A stretch of 64,000 nt of DNA from Bacillota bacterium (GTDB taxonomy: Bacteria > Bacillota > Clostridia > Acetivibrionales > DSM-1351), in the NCBI GenBank assembly GCA_023390335.1, contig JAEWCZ010000032.1, positions 117,299 through 181,298 on the forward strand. The letters are read 5' to 3'. Of the stretch, positions 1 through 9,100 are shown piece after piece (position 1 is the stretch's first letter; each line of letters starts with the position of its first letter). The position numbers and the translations under genes were made by a program. The notes below the pieces were generated by a model, which saw only the letters and a program-made list of their open reading frames with translations, ran no database searches and was not told where the DNA came from.

Positions 1-1
1 T

Positions 2-172
2 TCACCAAATGCCATATTATCACGAGCTGTTGCGGGAACGAGAAAAGATACGCTCATCATAAATCTTCCAGGAAGTCCAAAAGCGGTAAAGGAATGCCTG
101 GAAACAATTTTACCGGTTTTAGTACATACGGTTGATGTAATTAAAGGGAGAGTCGTAAGATGTGGAGGATAG
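2..172 (+). CDS. MogA/MoaB-type molybdopterin protein, C-terminal end (partial)
   Basis: The window opens inside a reading frame whose codons begin at base 2 and stop at TAG 170-172. The 56 visible residues include S-P-N-A-I-L-S-R near the start and N-L-P-G-S-P-K-A-V-K-E-C-L in the middle, the hallmark end of the MogA/MoaB/MoeA-C family that adenylylates or binds molybdopterin during molybdenum cofactor synthesis. The 5' part is outside the window. It lies 10 bases ahead of modA, and a GGAGG overlapping its end (163-167) probably serves modA, so the two are likely co-transcribed. MogA, MoaB and the MoeA domain cannot be told apart from this tail. Confidence 0.75.
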   Translation, partial: SPNAILSRAVAGTRKDTLIINLPGSPKAVKECLETILPVLVHTVDVIKGRVVRCGG

Positions 173-182
173 CTAGTAACTA

Positions 183-1004
183 ATGGGGTCCAGATCATTG
201 AAATTCTATTTATTACCTTTAATAGTAGTATTAACGGCTTTTTCTTTGGCAGGTTGTACAAGTAATGAGGATTTACCAAAAGGAACCAAATTAAAAGAGA
301 TAAAGGTATTTGCTGCTGCAAGCCTCACCGAATGCTTCGGTGAACTTGCCAAGGAATTTGAACGTCAGGAATTAGGGTCGGTTAAAGTGGTTTTGAACTT
401 TGCCGGAAGTCAGTCATTGGTTACATCTATTGAAAATGGTTCAAATGCCGATATATTTGCAGCAGCTAGCGTCAACTATATGGATAGCTTAAAAAGTAAG
501 AATTTAATTAAGGACTATAAGATATTTGCAAAAAACAAACTTGTATTGATAAAAAACCAAAAAAATAATATAGATATATCAAAATTTTCAGATTTAGCAG
601 CAGATGGAATTACCCTTGCTGTCGGAGACAATAGGGTTCCCGTAGGTATGTACTGGAAAAAGGCTTGTGAAGAGGCTTTAAAAAATGATTATATCACTGA
701 GAAATTAAACATAAAGATTAAACAAAATGTAAAAACCAGAGAGCTAAGCGTAAAAGATATTGTTAGTAAAGTTCTGGTGAACGAGGTTGATATTGGCGTT
801 GTGTACAGAACAGACATAACTTCAGCAAATGAGGGTGTTATTAAAGAAATAGCTATACCGGAACTGAGTGCAATTACCGCAAGCTACCCTATAGCAGTAT
901 TGAATGGTAATGAATTAAATGACTCAGTAGTTAAATTTTATAATTTTATTAATTCTGATGTGGGTAAGGATATTCTAAAAAAGTATAGATTTATAATAGA
1001 GTAG
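183..1004 (+). CDS. modA: Molybdate ABC transporter substrate-binding lipoprotein ModA
   Basis: This is the extracellular molybdate/tungstate-binding protein of a ModABC importer. Residues 1-25 are a lipoprotein signal ending in L-A-G-C, so Cys25 would be lipidated. The mature part starts the ModA fold with V-F-A-A-A-S-L-T-E and continues with N-F-A-G-S-Q-S-L and N-G-S-N-A-D-I-F-A-A-A, the oxyanion-binding loops typical of the family. The C-terminal half has the usual G-V-V-Y-R-T-D-I segment. At 273 residues it is normal in length. GGAGG lies 15 bases before the ATG, a rather long spacing. It is preceded by a molybdopterin gene and followed by modB, consistent with a molybdenum operon. Confidence 0.9.
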   Translation: MGSRSLKFYLLPLIVVLTAFSLAGCTSNEDLPKGTKLKEIKVFAAASLTECFGELAKEFERQELGSVKVVLNFAGSQSLVTSIENGSNADIFAAASVNYMDSLKSKNLIKDYKIFAKNKLVLIKNQKNNIDISKFSDLAADGITLAVGDNRVPVGMYWKKACEEALKNDYITEKLNIKIKQNVKTRELSVKDIVSKVLVNEVDIGVVYRTDITSANEGVIKEIAIPELSAITASYPIAVLNGNELNDSVVKFYNFINSDVGKDILKKYRFIIE

Positions 1005-1039
1005 GCAAATATTTGGGGGTAAAAACATGAATGTAAGAA

Positions 1040-1876
1040 ATGATGCATATCAATAGTCCACCAATTTATCGCAAATATAAAAACAATAGGATACAATTAA
1101 ATGGAGAAGTATTATATTGGAGTTTATTTATTCTAATGGTATGCTTTTACTTTTTAGTGCTTATTATTCCGACTTTAGCCATATTCAAGGAGGCGGGGTT
1201 GAAGAATTTTTCTGAAGTACTCAGTAATTCAGAGAATGCTCAAGCTATAAAGTTAAGTATATCAACAGCAACAATATCTACTTTCTTTGTATTTATATTT
1301 GGCACACCGGTTGTATTCATACTTACGTTCAAAAGTAGTCTTTTAACAAAGATACTTGATGTTATGGTGAATATAACAGTAGTAATACCTCCGGCAGTAG
1401 TAGGAATAGGACTTCTTCTTGCCTACGGTAGAAATGGGATTATTGGACATGTGCTTGCAAAGTACGGGATAGAAATTGTATTTACCCCTGCTGCAGTTGT
1501 AATAGCACAGTTTTTTGTTTCATCAGCTTTCTATATTCAGGTTTTAAAGGCCAGTGTAAATGAGATCAACCAGGTGTTTTTTGAGGTTTCATATCTATTT
1601 GGTCTAGGAAAAGTCGAAACCTTCATAAGAGTAATTATACCTATGCTGAAGAAGCCAATGGTGACCGGTCTGATCCTTTCGTTTAATAGAGCATTGGGTG
1701 AATTTGGTGCTACTATTATGTTTGCTGGGAATGTTATGGATAAAACAAGGGTTATTCCACTTCAAATATATACCTTGATGCAAGTTGATATTTATGCGGC
1801 AGTAGCTTTATCATTGTTATTATTTATATCTACATTTATAATGCTGCTCCTAATTAAAATATGGCTTAGTGAATAA
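1040..1876 (+). CDS. modB: Molybdate ABC transporter permease ModB
   Basis: This is the inner-membrane channel subunit of the molybdate importer. After a charged N-terminus of about 25 residues there are five to six hydrophobic segments, and the cytoplasmic coupling region reads N-R-A-L-G-E-F-G-A-T-I-M-F-A-G-N, a signature of ModB/CysT permeases. The start is uncertain. The first in-frame ATG pair (1040/1043) has no ribosome binding site at normal distance, whereas a good GGGGGT (about 1014-1020) sits 7 bases before ATG 1027, which is in another frame and stops after 9 codons. A small frameshift near the start, in nature or in the assembly, would explain this. The 3' end overlaps convergent mobA by 27 bases. 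No ATPase gene (modC) follows. Confidence 0.85.
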   Translation: MMHINSPPIYRKYKNNRIQLNGEVLYWSLFILMVCFYFLVLIIPTLAIFKEAGLKNFSEVLSNSENAQAIKLSISTATISTFFVFIFGTPVVFILTFKSSLLTKILDVMVNITVVIPPAVVGIGLLLAYGRNGIIGHVLAKYGIEIVFTPAAVVIAQFFVSSAFYIQVLKASVNEINQVFFEVSYLFGLGKVETFIRVIIPMLKKPMVTGLILSFNRALGEFGATIMFAGNVMDKTRVIPLQIYTLMQVDIYAAVALSLLLFISTFIMLLLIKIWLSE

Positions 1877-2428
1877 GGACAAATCCTCGGGAGTGTTAAT
1901 ATTTACAAGCGACCTCATACTACTATCAAATTTTCTTATTTCATCTTCATAGATTTCTTTAACATTAAAATATGAATAAATATCAGTTATCCTTAAATTA
2001 CCTTCTTTTATCTGTCTTTTTGCCAGATTTGCGCACTTTCTTGAATAGGAAGCAAATAGAGGTTCGAAAAGACCTTTAATTTTAGGAACGACAATATCAT
2101 ATCTTTGAATATTAATAATATATTCCACAAGCGATTTGCTTATATAAGGCATATCACACGCCACAACAAAGCATCGTTCGTACTTTGCATTAACAAGACC
2201 TGTATACAAGCCTCCAAGCGAACCCTTATCAGGAATTATATCTGTAACAACTTTTAAACCGGTATAAGAAAAATCTTCAGGTGAATTGGAAACAATAATA
2301 ACTTCTAAAAAAAGTTCTTTAAAAATAGCTAATATTCTATCAATAATTGTGTTTCCCTCTATATCTATAAAGGCTTTTTTTCTACCTATTCTACTATTTT
2401 TTCCTCCGGCTAATATTATCCCTGTCAT
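1850..2428 (-). CDS. mobA: Molybdenum cofactor guanylyltransferase MobA
   Basis: Predicted to transfer GMP from GTP to molybdopterin, giving the guanine dinucleotide cofactor, in the cytoplasm. The N-terminus has the nucleotidyltransferase loop L-A-G-G-K-N-S-R-I-G-R-K-K-A, followed by V-T-D-I-I-P-D-K-G-S-L-G-G-L-Y-T-G and the metal-binding V-A-C-D-M-P-Y. At 192 residues it fits the MobA family. AGGAG lies 7 bases before the ATG. The frame stays open upstream to about 2512 and reads plausibly, so a short N-terminal extension or a remnant of an upstream gene cannot be excluded. It is convergent with modB and probably serves the same molybdoenzymes. Confidence 0.85.
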   Translation of the reverse strand: MTGIILAGGKNSRIGRKKAFIDIEGNTIIDRILAIFKELFLEVIIVSNSPEDFSYTGLKVVTDIIPDKGSLGGLYTGLVNAKYERCFVVACDMPYISKSLVEYIINIQRYDIVVPKIKGLFEPLFASYSRKCANLAKRQIKEGNLRITDIYSYFNVKEIYEDEIRKFDSSMRSLVNINTPEDLSLFTKPYFN

Positions 2429-3103
2429 TGATTTATCTCCTATCTCAGTTCTTCCGGAGTTTCCTCCAAATATTATTATATCATTCAGACTAGCCTTCGA
2501 AGTACTAGATTTTTAGGGAAATTGCCTTCCTTAAATGGCTAAAACTATTGAATACTTTCAAAAAAAGGTCGAATAGATATTAATAACCACTGTTGAGATT
2601 GTAATCCATTCAAAATAAATTATACCAATTACCCGATTTTTTTCCTTATGCACAAAGAATAATCCCTTTAAAACATAAAAAGTTAACTTTACAATTGAAA
2701 TATAGCAATTATGAATTAAATCAAATCGTCCAAGGTTAGAGATGTAATAAGGACTTGTTGGACTTTATTATCCTCTAATGATATGTTCCAGTATTTACTA
2801 TATAATTTCTTTTACTCAAAATTCACCAGCTGAGCCGTCACAAAAAAATAAAAAGATCAATGCAAAAGAAGAAGTTCCTGTATGGAAGAATCTGAACAAG
2901 CAGAAATAAGGTAAACTCATTTAATTGTTCAGCCTCCGCCAATATAGGCATTTGGTCCATTTCGTTTGTAAAGATATTTTTATGGATTTTGCCTGGTAGT
3001 ATTTGATATTTATAAGCCGAAAGGGGTGATGTAAACACACGGGATATATAGTAATAAGGGTTCAGAAAAAAAGTAGGAAGTTAAATTTAGAGGAGGGTAA
3101 TTT
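2429..3103. other. Intergenic region between mobA and the GH141-like gene
   Basis: This 675-base AT-rich stretch separates divergent mobA and the beta-helix enzyme gene. The only ORFs are short (for example 66 codons on the minus strand at 2838-3038) and have no convincing ribosome binding site or family resemblance. Promoters for both flanking genes must lie here. No recognisable RNA gene, riboswitch or terminator was seen. Confidence 0.5.
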
Positions 3104-5755
3104 ATGTTAAGATTTAAGTCAACTAAAATGATGTTGTCTCTGGTTCTATCCCTATCAATGGTTTTAAGCTGCCTTTTTTGTTTTACAGCTTTCCCTGCTG
3201 AAGTGTCAGCAGCAACGCAAGCGACCTATTATGTATCCCCTACGGGAAGCGACAGTAACCCTGGAACCATAGATGCACCTTTCAAGACAATCACAAAAGC
3301 TAGGGATGTAGTACGTAATATAAACAAAAATATGACAGGTGATATTTATGTTTATTTAAGAGGCGGAGACTATCGTATAACCAGTACCATTACTTTTGGA
3401 TCTGCGGATTCTGGTACAAATGGCTACAGAATATATTATCAAGCCTATCAAGGCGAAACTCCTGTCTTGAATGGTTCAACAAAGGTAACAGGATGGACTC
3501 AGCATAGCGGTAGTATCTATAAAGCTACGTTGAACCGCAGTACAAAATTAAGATACCTATACGTCAATGACAAGAGAGCTCAGATGACCAAAAAAACCGT
3601 CACAGGTCAGGGTGGTTATGGTACTTATACCGTAACAAAAGGACAGGCCAGCTGGGCTTGGACAAGCGGCAGCAATAGTGACGGTGTTAAGTATAGTACT
3701 TCAGACGTTCCTGAAATTACAAGCAATAAGGACGATCTTGAGATTGTAAACGGCTCTACCTGGAACGAAAATATTGTTTGTACCAGAGATGTTATTACAT
3801 CTGGTTCTTCCAGAGTACTGCTTCTACAGCAGCCTTATGGATCAATTGCTCAATTGCCTGGCTGGGGTGCAGCTTTTACTACTACCAGTACCCATACAAT
3901 TTATAATGCATTCGAGTTTTTAAATACTCCGGGGCAATTCTATTTTAATAAGACTACAAAAACCCTTTACTATTATGCTCGTTCAGGTGAAAATATGTCC
4001 ACTGCCAATGTTGAGGCTCCTGTTGTAGAGAAGCTTATCGACATTGCAGGGCAGTCAAACACAAGCAGAGTTAAGAACATGACTTTCCAGGGCATTACCT
4101 TTGCGAATACCGATTGGAATCTTATTAAAGTCGGAGATTCTTACGGCAGAACAACCTGCCAGAGTGCGGATGCATATATAGGCTATTATAACGGTAACTG
4201 GCATGATACCAAGTACACTCTTCTTGATACATATCCCGGAATGATAAACGTAAGCAACGCCGATTCAATTGACTTTAGAAGTAATACTCTGAAGCACAGC
4301 GGTAATGACGGGATCATCATGGCTAACGATGTTATAAACTCCAATATCATAGGCAACTATATCTATGACATCACTTCAAGTGGTCTCACCATAGGACACC
4401 CTCAACATGTATATTTGGGAGACGGCGGAGAACACCAGAAATATGCACCGGGTATAGAAGGTATCTGTACAAATATTACAATTAACAATAATATGCTGTG
4501 GGACTGCAGTACTGCTCCGGGCTTCGGGGGCTGTGCCGGAATAACAGCCTTCTTTGTAAATAAGCTTAAAGTAACGTATAATACTGTTCATACATCAGGA
4601 TATAACGGTATAACTTTGGGCTGGGGTTGGTGTAATTTCCTTGACTCTACTACTTGTAAGGACAACACAATAAATTATAACCGAGTATATAATGCCTTAA
4701 ACAGACTCCATGACAGCGGAGCCATATACACAATAGGGCAAATGCCTTATACTACAATTAATGAGAACTATGTAAAAGGAATTCCCGACAATTCAACCGG
4801 ACCAACCTACGGTTTGCATAACGATGAGGGAAGTGCGTATATAACTGAGAATGATAATGTGCTTGACATCAGTCCGGGAGTTACTTACACAATTAATTGT
4901 GAAGATTTTGGTCAGAAACACGATTTGACAATACTAAGGACATACGCGACAGTTAATAAAATGGGCAAAAACCCTCCAAATAGTACAATTGATGCACCAA
5001 TAGCAGTTTCAGATAATGTATGGCCTCAGGCGCAATACAATATTGCTTTGAATGCTGGAGTTCAGGAAGCATACAGAAGCATTCTACCAAGTAATCTGTT
5101 CACTGTTCAGGATTATGTATTCCCTGCAAGTTGTGCTACTAAAGTTGGAACCAGCTTGAATATTAGAAGCAGCGGTAATGCATCAAATACAGTCTGGTTT
5201 GCTCCATCAGGAACAACAAACTTTACAGAAGGACCAACTATGACAAAGGCCGGAGGAACTGCCACATCCATTCTAACTCCTAATACAGCAGGAACATACA
5301 AATTATTTGTATTGAATTCGTCAGGCGTTAAAATTGGTGAATCTGCTGCATTATTAAGAGTAAGCGGTTCGGCTTCACAAATTGAAGCTGAAAGTTTCTC
5401 CTCACAATCAGGAGTTCAGACTGAAAATTGTAGTGAAGGCGGACAGGATGTAGGATATATCGAAAACGGAGATTATGTTGTTTATAACAATTTCAATTTC
5501 AACAGCGGCGTCAAGAGCTTTAAGGCCAGAGTAGCCAGCGATGCCAGCGGAGGAAATATTGAAATCAGGCTTGATAGTCCAACAGGAACTTTAGTAGGAA
5601 CATGTCCCGTTAAAAATACAGGAGGCTGGCAAAAGTGGGCTGACGTATCATGTAATGTCAGTGGCGCAAGCGGAACCCACAATTTATATCTTAAATTTAC
5701 CGGAGGAAGCGGATACCTGTTCAATATTAACTGGTTCCAGTTTACAAGTACCTGA
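3104..5755 (+). CDS. Secreted right-handed beta-helix glycosidase (GH141-like) with CBM6
   Basis: Probably a secreted hemicellulase. Residues 1-36 form a Sec signal (basic start, long Leu/Ser core, ending A-E-V-S-A). From about residue 40 the opening Y-Y-V-S-P-T-G-S-D-S-N-P-G-T and A-P-F-K-T-I-T-K-A-R-D-V introduce a parallel beta-helix of about 600 residues, resembling GH141 (known members are a clostridial xylanase and an alpha-L-fucosidase). Residues about 660-755 look Ig-like. Residues 757-883 are a CBM6, with I-E-A-E-S-F at the start and the closing F-N-I-N-W-F-Q-F, a module that usually binds xylan or beta-glucan. No dockerin is present, unlike the next gene. The ribosome binding site is GAGGAGGG. 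The frame continues for 43 sense codons past the TGA stop. The family call is by architecture; the substrate is inferred. Confidence 0.75.
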   Translation: MLRFKSTKMMLSLVLSLSMVLSCLFCFTAFPAEVSAATQATYYVSPTGSDSNPGTIDAPFKTITKARDVVRNINKNMTGDIYVYLRGGDYRITSTITFGSADSGTNGYRIYYQAYQGETPVLNGSTKVTGWTQHSGSIYKATLNRSTKLRYLYVNDKRAQMTKKTVTGQGGYGTYTVTKGQASWAWTSGSNSDGVKYSTSDVPEITSNKDDLEIVNGSTWNENIVCTRDVITSGSSRVLLLQQPYGSIAQLPGWGAAFTTTSTHTIYNAFEFLNTPGQFYFNKTTKTLYYYARSGENMSTANVEAPVVEKLIDIAGQSNTSRVKNMTFQGITFANTDWNLIKVGDSYGRTTCQSADAYIGYYNGNWHDTKYTLLDTYPGMINVSNADSIDFRSNTLKHSGNDGIIMANDVINSNIIGNYIYDITSSGLTIGHPQHVYLGDGGEHQKYAPGIEGICTNITINNNMLWDCSTAPGFGGCAGITAFFVNKLKVTYNTVHTSGYNGITLGWGWCNFLDSTTCKDNTINYNRVYNALNRLHDSGAIYTIGQMPYTTINENYVKGIPDNSTGPTYGLHNDEGSAYITENDNVLDISPGVTYTINCEDFGQKHDLTILRTYATVNKMGKNPPNSTIDAPIAVSDNVWPQAQYNIALNAGVQEAYRSILPSNLFTVQDYVFPASCATKVGTSLNIRSSGNASNTVWFAPSGTTNFTEGPTMTKAGGTATSILTPNTAGTYKLFVLNSSGVKIGESAALLRVSGSASQIEAESFSSQSGVQTENCSEGGQDVGYIENGDYVVYNNFNFNSGVKSFKARVASDASGGNIEIRLDSPTGTLVGTCPVKNTGGWQKWADVSCNVSGASGTHNLYLKFTGGSGYLFNINWFQFTST

Positions 5756-5887
5756 ACATCTTCGGCACTTAACGAGGTACTTAGTGAAGAGCCAAGTAGT
5801 ATTTTCAATGAAGAGCTAAATGGTGCACTCGGCGAGGAGCCTACCAAGGAGCTTAATGATGATTCCTCTGTTGTTGTAACAGATTAG
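5756..5887 (+). other. In-frame acidic extension after the TGA stop of the GH141-like gene
   Basis: Directly after TGA 5753-5755 the same frame stays open for 43 sense codons to TAG 5885-5887. It encodes a Ser/Glu/Leu-rich tail with a recurring L-x-E-E-P pattern (L-S-E-E-P, L-G-E-E-P) and no aromatic residues. The codon use looks like coding sequence. It could be a former C-terminal tail cut off by a nonsense mutation, a readthrough extension, or chance. It does not resemble a dockerin. Confidence 0.35.
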
Positions 5888-6196
5888 GATCATATAATAC
5901 TAGAATAAAACCGCCAAGATAAATTAATACAAACTGTTATGTAATGAATGAAGGGACTTTATGTTAGAATTTGACATAGAGTTCCTTCATTTTATTTTAA
6001 GAATAGACCTAATGGATTAACAATCTATTTTTGATTCTGAAAGTACTCTTTACTCTGCTTCATATTAAATACATTAATTAACTATTATGTATATAACTAT
6101 GATAAAATATTCTTGTATAAACCCAACTATGAAAACTATCTGCAGAAATAGAAGCTCCCACGAATCTTTTACAATTAAATTTTAGGAGGAAAGCAA
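5888..6196. other. Intergenic region ahead of the triple-GH43 gene
   Basis: This stretch holds the rho-independent terminator at 5947-5998 and, after it, about 200 bases of very AT-rich sequence expected to carry the promoter of the 6197 gene. AGGAGG sits 7 bases before that gene's ATG. No small gene was seen. Confidence 0.5.
5947..5998 (+). terminator. Rho-independent terminator after the GH141-like gene
   Basis: An 18-base stem (5947-5964 with 5974-5991, allowing G-U pairs) around a 9-base loop is followed by TTATTTT. It ends the transcription unit that starts at 3104. Confidence 0.75.
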
Positions 6197-9100
6197 ATGA
6201 TTAAAATGCGTATTTTGTCGTGTTTGCTAATTACTTCAATTCTTGCGGGACTATTTTCATTTATGCCTGCAAATAAAGCAAATGCTGACACTGGTTTGAT
6301 GCTTTGGTACAGGTTTAACGAGGGAACCGGAACAAAAGTTGCCGATTCTTCCGGTAACGGCAGGGATGGAATTTTGAATGGTAATTACAGTTGGATAACT
6401 GCTCAGAATGGATCGGGTGCAGTTGACTTGGATGGAAGTTCAGGGTATATAAAAATGCCCAATGGCCTACTATCAGGGCTGACAGAAACCACGGTAAGTG
6501 CAAGGGTGTTTGTTGATCCGTCAAATGTCAACCCGTCCTGGGTATTTAATTTTGGAACAACTACAGATGCAAAAAGTGATGCGAATGCACATTATTTAGG
6601 TTTTCTGCTGGAATCAGGAGCATACAGAGTTATGCTTGCGAAAGCACACTGGACTGATGAACAAAACACTAAGGTGAACTCGGCCTTTAGTACCGGGGTG
6701 TGGAAATACGTTACATATACTCAAAAAGGAACTATAGGTACACTTTATGTAGATGGGGTGAAGGTTGCTGAGAACACGAATGTCGCATATACTCCCAAAG
6801 ATATTGAGTCAACTGTAGCAAATTTTATTGGAAGGGCACCATATACTGCTGATAATTACTTCAAAGGCAAGGTTGCAGATTTCCGCCTATATAACAGGGC
6901 ACTCAGTACTACAGAGGTAGTAGAATTGAGTAACGGAGGGGCTTCTGATATTGTTGCAATGGATAAAGCAGCATTAACCCTTGGAGATTTGAGTCAGGTA
7001 ACTTCAAATATCAACTTGCCAACAACAGGAGTAAACGGCAGTACAATTACCTGGGTATCATCCGACCCAAGTCTCGTTTCTTCAACCGGGTATGTAACTC
7101 GCCCTAAATACCCTGAAACAGATAAGCAGGCAACACTTACCGCAACAATCACACGAGGAAGTGTAAGTGATACAAAAATATTCCAAGTTACAGTTAAGGC
7201 ATTGCTACAAGGGCAAGATCAGACAATTGAAAATGCCAAAAAGCAGCTGATTATTCGCAACGCAGATGATATACGTGGAAATATTACTTTGCCATCATCA
7301 ATTGTTACTGATGGAGTAACTATAAAGGTAACCTGGTCAACGGACAAGCCTTCGATTGTCAATGTTAATGAAGTAGTGAATTCAGGCTATGACAGTACTC
7401 CTGCGGGAATTGTTACAAGACCTGATTCAGACACTAAGGTAACCTTAACGGCTCACTTGACTAATGGAACTGCGACAGGTACAGCAGACCTGACAATTAC
7501 TGTGAAAGCGAAACCAAAAACTATAAGTGAATCAGATTATAAGGGATATTTCTTTACATATTTTACTGGGGCTTCTAGATCCGATGCAGAGCAGATATAC
7601 TTTGCTTCAAGTCAGGACGGACTTCATTGGAAAGATCTGAATGAAAACAATCCAGTAATGACTTCAACCGTTGGAGATAAAGGTGTTCGTGATCCATTTA
7701 TCTTGAGGTCACCTGATGGGGATAAATTCTATATGGTAGCAACAGACCTAAGAATAGCAAATGGCAAGGGCTGGGATGCAGCTGGAACATACGGAAGTAA
7801 ATCGGTTGTTATTTGGGAATCCAATGATTTGGTAAATTGGTCTAAAGAGAGGCTGGTTAAAGTTTCAAGAGACGATGCAGGCTGTACATGGGCTCCTGAA
7901 ATAGTATTTGATGATAAGACAGGAGAATATGTGATGTTCTGGGCATCACGAATAGGAGCAGATAACTTTAGCAAGTTTAGAATATACGTAGCAAAGACAA
8001 GAGACTTTTATACCTTTACTGAACCAAAGCTATATATTGAAAGAAGTAATGATGTAATAGATGCAACCATCATCAAGCAAGGAGGCACATATTACAGGTT
8101 TTCAAAAGATGAGGTTAATAAGAACATCCTAATAGATAAATGCGACCAGTTACTGAATAAGAATTTTGTATCTTTACCATCAACTAGTGTTGAAAGCCAA
8201 AAAGGTGTTGAAGGACCAGCAATCTTCAAGTTTAACGGCCAAAACAAATGGTGTCTGCTATTAGACTATTACGGAGGCGGCGGCTATTATCCAATGGTTT
8301 CCACAGACCTTGCTTCAGGAGTGTTTACAAGGCTAAGTTCTTCAGAGTATAAACTGCCAACCGGGCCACGTCATGGAACAGTAATGCAGGTAACGCAGGC
8401 GGAATACAATGCTATTATGGCAAAATGGGGAGGAGCTGCACCAGTTGAAGAACCCAAGACAACTCCGATACTTGAATATAAATTTGACGAGTCAAAGACA
8501 GGCAATACTATCGTTGATACATCAGGTAATAACCGTAACGGTGCTTTGAATGGAAACTCAGCTTATGTATATGACTCTGAAAAAAAATCTCAGGTGTTAT
8601 ATCTTGATGGTACAACAGGTACCTTTGCCGGATTTCCACAGGGATTCTTTGATGGCAGGAATACAGTAACAATATCAATGGATATTAAGCCGGTGACAGC
8701 CTCCGGGGATTTCTTTACTTTTACTGTAGGGAAAGATACAAATAAATATATGTTTTTGAGAACACGGGATGCTGAAAGCAGAAATGCAATTACAATAAAT
8801 TCTTTCTCAAATGAGCAGGAGGTAAAAGCCACTACTGTATCCACAGCAAACAAGTGGATGAATATCAAGTTGGTAATAACACCTACAAGTATGGCTATTT
8901 ATAAGGATGGCTTAATGCTTGGCAGAAATAATAATGTGTCAATATCAATGTCGGATTTAGGTACAAGCCTGCTGGCTTACTTAGGTAAATCCTTCTACTC
9001 TTCAGACCCTTATTTCAAGGGCTATTTTGACAATGTAAAAGTGTACAATCGTGCATTTAGTGAAACAGAAATTGCAGATGAATTCGGCATCGCTAACAAG

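Noticed and set aside
2838..3038. 66-codon minus-strand ORF in the mobA/GH141 intergenic region
   Set aside because: No ribosome binding site, no recognisable family, and composition like random AT-rich DNA.
5753..5755. Selenocysteine TGA at the end of the GH141-like gene
   Set aside because: No SECIS-like hairpin lies directly after it, and CBM6 is already complete at this point.
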